From the NCBI GenBank assembly GCA_016199665.1, contig JACQGG010000077.1, positions 1-9,622 of the forward strand: DNA of 9,622 nt, written 5' to 3'. The notes below the pieces were generated by a model. That model was given only the letters and a program-made list of their open reading frames with translations. It had not been told where the DNA came from and made no database searches. This DNA comes from Acidobacteriota bacterium. Lineage in GTDB: Bacteria > Acidobacteriota > UBA6911 > JACQSX01. Made by a program: the position numbers and the translations under genes. Of the stretch, positions 6,878-9,622 are shown one piece after another; the stretch's first letter is position 1, and each line of letters opens with the position of its first letter.

Positions 6878-6896
6878 GTTGTGATGGTGGAGCCTT

Positions 6897-6913
6897 TTCG
6901 TCGCTCAGACGAA
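6897..6913 (+). repeat. Short hairpin after the membrane-protein gene
   Basis: A perfect six-base-pair stem (6897-6902 with 6908-6913) encloses the loop GCTCA, 20 bases after the operon's last stop. It is a possible 3'-end stabilising hairpin or weak Rho-assisted terminator. It lacks a T-run. Confidence 0.3.
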
Positions 6914-7098
6914 CAACACCGATGAAAGTTCCCCATTCCCCGCCACTCGCCTGATGCTCGTGGCTCCGTGACCAAATTGGCTTGGCTGGGGCTTCCGCGT
7001 TCTTTTGAGGAACTCCCGTCGCAACCTGCTGAGAAATCACGATTTCGTAACCAGCCGTTTCTTCCTGGAAAGAACCGCAGCACACTGTGGGTTACCGC

Positions 7099-7112
7099 TG
7101 CCTTCCGCTTTC
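7099..7112 (+). repeat. 14-bp direct repeat, copy 1
   Basis: TGCCTTCCGCTTTC occurs here and again, identically and in the same orientation, at 7774-7787. The two copies sit just outside each end of folE, and both lie next to C-rich tracts with CCCCGCC-like cores. The match is exact over 14 bases; bases beyond the ends differ. Confidence 0.5.
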
Positions 7113-7129
7113 CGCCCCGACCCCGCCCG

Positions 7130-7735
7130 TCACGGCCTCGGTCGACGGATCAAACTCAAGAACTCATTTCGCGTCTCAATGTGGTCCTTGAAGGTTCCCA
7201 GCATCGAGCTGGTGACAGCAACGCTGTTCTGCTTTTCTACCCCCCGCATGATGATGCAAAGGTGCACCGCCTCCACGACTACGGCCACCCCCTTGGGGTG
7301 AATCGCCTCGTTGATCGTCTCGGCAATTTGAACGGTGAGGCGCTCTTGAATCTGCAGGCGGCGCGAAAAGGCATCCACCACGCGCGGGATCTTGCTCAAC
7401 CCGACCACCTTTCCGTCGGGGATATACGCCACATGGCACTTGCCGAAAAAAGGGAGCAGGTGGTGTTCGCAGAGAGAAAATAGCTCGATGTCTTTGACGA
7501 TCACCATCTCGTTGTAGGTGACGTCAAAAAGCGCCGGACGAACCAACGCCATCGGATCGATCCGGTAACCACTGGTGAGAAACCGCAATGACTCCGTCAT
7601 GCGCCGCGGTGTCTCCCGCAAGCCGTCCCGCATCGGGTTTTCACCCAGGGCCTCGATGAGCTTCCCGATCATGCGCTCCACGTCCAGCATCCCGCTGAGG
7701 CTTTCAATCTCAGTTTCTGTAATTTTTTCCGACAT
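7130..7735 (-). CDS. folE: GTP cyclohydrolase I
   Basis: This cytosolic enzyme converts GTP to 7,8-dihydroneopterin triphosphate, the first step of tetrahydrofolate synthesis and a source for other pterins and queuosine-type pathways. At 201 residues it is close to normal bacterial length. ENPMRDGLRETPRRM (32-46) is the typical N-terminal signature. SLCEHHLLPFFGK (87-99) and VHLCIIMRGVEK (157-168) carry the zinc ligands C89, H92 and C160, matching C110, H113 and C181 of the E. coli enzyme. All are present, so it should be an active zinc-dependent type IA enzyme. The ATG at 7735 is preceded by GGGTGAA, a weak ribosome-binding site, and by a second ATG four bases earlier in another frame. It appears monocistronic, convergent with the glycan operon and divergent from the eIF-2B-like gene. 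Confidence 0.97.
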   Translation of the reverse strand: MSEKITETEIESLSGMLDVERMIGKLIEALGENPMRDGLRETPRRMTESLRFLTSGYRIDPMALVRPALFDVTYNEMVIVKDIELFSLCEHHLLPFFGKCHVAYIPDGKVVGLSKIPRVVDAFSRRLQIQERLTVQIAETINEAIHPKGVAVVVEAVHLCIIMRGVEKQNSVAVTSSMLGTFKDHIETRNEFLSLIRRPRP

Positions 7736-7773
7736 TCATTTCACCCGCGTTCGCCGCGCATGCCCCCGCCCTT

Positions 7774-7787
7774 TGCCTTCCGCTTTC
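7774..7787 (+). repeat. 14-bp direct repeat, copy 2
   Basis: This is identical to 7099-7112. It lies 39 bases upstream of the folE start codon, inside the divergent intergenic region. Confidence 0.5.
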
Positions 7788-7788
7788 T

Positions 7789-7834
7789 GCCTGTATCTCT
7801 CACCCCCGGGCACACCCGGCGGCGGCAGACAGGC
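7789..7834. repeat. Nested inverted repeat upstream of folE
   Basis: GCCTGT (7789-7794) pairs with ACAGGC (7829-7834), and inside it CCGGG (7806-7810) pairs with CCCGG (7815-7819) around a CACA loop. It lies in the 144-base gap between folE and the divergent eIF-2B-like gene. It could be a structured folE leader or an operator. It does not match a riboswitch that I recognise. Confidence 0.3.
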
Positions 7835-7894
7835 GGCGCACCCGAAAATTGATTCTGTGCAACCTTATTTCAAGCCATAATGATACGGGACCGC

Positions 7895-8722
7895 ATGGAA
7901 AAGATCACCCTTTGCCTTCTGTTTCCCCTCAGCACAACCGATCGTTCTCCTTTGCCGCCCGATTGTCCCGCAGGCTGGAATTCGCTGCTGGCTGATCGGG
8001 AAACCGGAGCCCACGCGCTGGCAGTTCGGGCGCTCGATCTTGCGTGTTCCAGGCCCACTCCGCTCAGCAAGCTGGCGTCCTGTTTCCGGCAACTGGCCCT
8101 GGCCCATCCGTCCATGCTGCTCCTGGAGAACCTGGAGCGCGAGATTTCCAAGGTGAAGTCGCGGCGACAGTTTCTGCGGGCAAGAAAAAATCTGAAGCGT
8201 TCCAACCGGCTGATCGCGCGCAATTTTTGCCAGCAACTGCGCCGGCGCTTCCCGCGCCGCGCTGATTTGAATATCTTGACGCTTTCGCGCAGTTCAACCG
8301 TCTTGTCGGCTCTGCTGCGTGCGCGCGGGCGCTTGACGCAGGTCCACTTTGCGCGCTCGCTTCCGCTCGGCGAGGGCTACGCCGCTTGCCGGGACGCCAG
8401 AGCAGCCGGGCTGCCGGCGGCAGTTTTTGATGATGCCCGGCTGCGGGCAGAAGTGAAACGCTGCGACCTTGCCGTTGTTGGAGCCGACGCTGTCTTGAAG
8501 AACGGATCCGTCGTCAACAAGGTGGGAACCCACGCCTTGGCAGCGCTATGTGGCCGATTGGAAAAGCCATTCTGGGTCCTCACATCCGGCTACAAGTTTT
8601 CCGACCGGGCTGCCATTGAGCTGTTCCAGACGGTGGGAAGGCGGAAAGTCAAGCTGTTTGACGTCACGCCTCGGCGACTGATTGAGGTGGTCGTGACTGA
8701 AGAGGAAAAAGGAAGCTTGTAA
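7895..8722 (+). CDS. eIF-2B alpha/beta/delta-family protein (MtnA / ribose-1,5-bisphosphate isomerase superfamily)
   Basis: The protein has 275 residues from this ATG, or 280 from ATG 7880; the residue numbers that follow count from 7880. The C-terminal half has the family signature: LTLSRSSTVL (133-142), then VVGADAVLKNGSVVNKVGTHALA (199-221), with the conserved Asp203 and the NKxGT motif, then KPFWVLTSGYKF (229-240). The N-terminal helical part (LLADRETGAHALAVRALDL, 36-54) also fits. Members include sugar-phosphate isomerases (MtnA, archaeal ribose-1,5-bisphosphate isomerase) and eukaryotic eIF2B subunits. The shorter length and the ARSLPLGEG (158-166) version of the usual ESRPxxEG segment argue against a standard MtnA, so the substrate is unknown. 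I prefer ATG 7895 because CATAAT at 7876-7881 could be a -10 box overlapping the first ATG, and GGGA lies just upstream of the second. The gene ends with tandem stops (TAA TAG). Confidence 0.85.
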   Translation: MEKITLCLLFPLSTTDRSPLPPDCPAGWNSLLADRETGAHALAVRALDLACSRPTPLSKLASCFRQLALAHPSMLLLENLEREISKVKSRRQFLRARKNLKRSNRLIARNFCQQLRRRFPRRADLNILTLSRSSTVLSALLRARGRLTQVHFARSLPLGEGYAACRDARAAGLPAAVFDDARLRAEVKRCDLAVVGADAVLKNGSVVNKVGTHALAALCGRLEKPFWVLTSGYKFSDRAAIELFQTVGRRKVKLFDVTPRRLIEVVVTEEEKGSL

Positions 8723-8793
8723 TAGCATCCCCCCTGTGCTAATTCTGTTGCCTCCGTCCGGCGCTATCGTCTAACGGTTAGGACGCGGCCCTC

Positions 8794-9622
<829 letters not shown>

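Larger units (their letters stand above)
6878..7129. other. Intergenic region between convergent genes
   Basis: This is the 3' region of both the membrane-protein gene and folE. No gene is visible. It contains a short perfect hairpin, TTCGTC with GACGAA around a five-base loop (6897-6913), a 14-base near-palindrome (7033-7046), and a longer-range GTAACC (7047-7052) with GGTTAC (7090-7095). None is followed by a T-run, so I cannot name an intrinsic terminator. One copy of a 14-bp repeat shared with the other side of folE lies at 7099-7112. Confidence 0.45.

Noticed and set aside
8717..8745. Possible tRNA promoter (TTGTAA ... TAATTC)
   Set aside because: The -10 matches consensus at only two positions. 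The tRNA may be transcribed from the upstream gene.

Overview
The window looks like a chromosomal segment of a free-living, iron-using bacterium. An Acidobacteriota-like or similar moderately GC-rich soil or subsurface lineage is my best guess, but this rests only on general gene style; no 16S gene or other marker is present. Six protein genes appear intact, and there is one tRNA and one decayed restriction-enzyme gene at the right edge.

Left region (1-1534). A minus-strand gene (193-1206) encodes a fusion I regard as the most interesting item here: a complete Fur/PerR-type metalloregulator followed by a four-helix ferritin-like (erythrin) diiron domain. Its promoter is readable (TTGACT, 17-bp spacer, TACTAT), and an imperfect 31-bp dyad is centred on the -10 hexamer. 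Downstream of its stop lie a nested inverted repeat and a five-run G-quadruplex motif. The space between this gene and the next shows no gene.

Middle region (1535-6877). Four plus-strand genes overlap by ATGA, ATGA and TGATG and so look translationally coupled: a GNAT N-acyltransferase, a DegT/DnrJ-type PLP sugar aminotransferase, a UDP-galactopyranose-mutase-like FAD oxidoreductase, and a large polytopic membrane protein with a C-terminal beta-sandwich-like domain. Together they suggest modification of a nucleotide-linked amino sugar and its use in a surface glycan. The first three genes are much richer in GC (about 70-75% in lines counted by hand) than their surroundings (about 40-58%), with an abrupt step at the 4553 boundary. 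This suggests a cassette from a high-GC donor.

Right region (6878-9622). folE (GTP cyclohydrolase I) on the minus strand is divergent from an eIF-2B-family protein gene on the plus strand. A 14-bp direct repeat occurs on each side of folE. Next comes tRNA-Glu(CUC) with an encoded CCA. Immediately behind its 3' end, on the opposite strand, is a type I restriction endonuclease gene (hsdR). That gene has apparently lost an internal segment and its C-terminal domain, and it runs into the tRNA before stopping. This is the appearance of a tRNA-targeted genomic-island junction with a decaying restriction-modification system.
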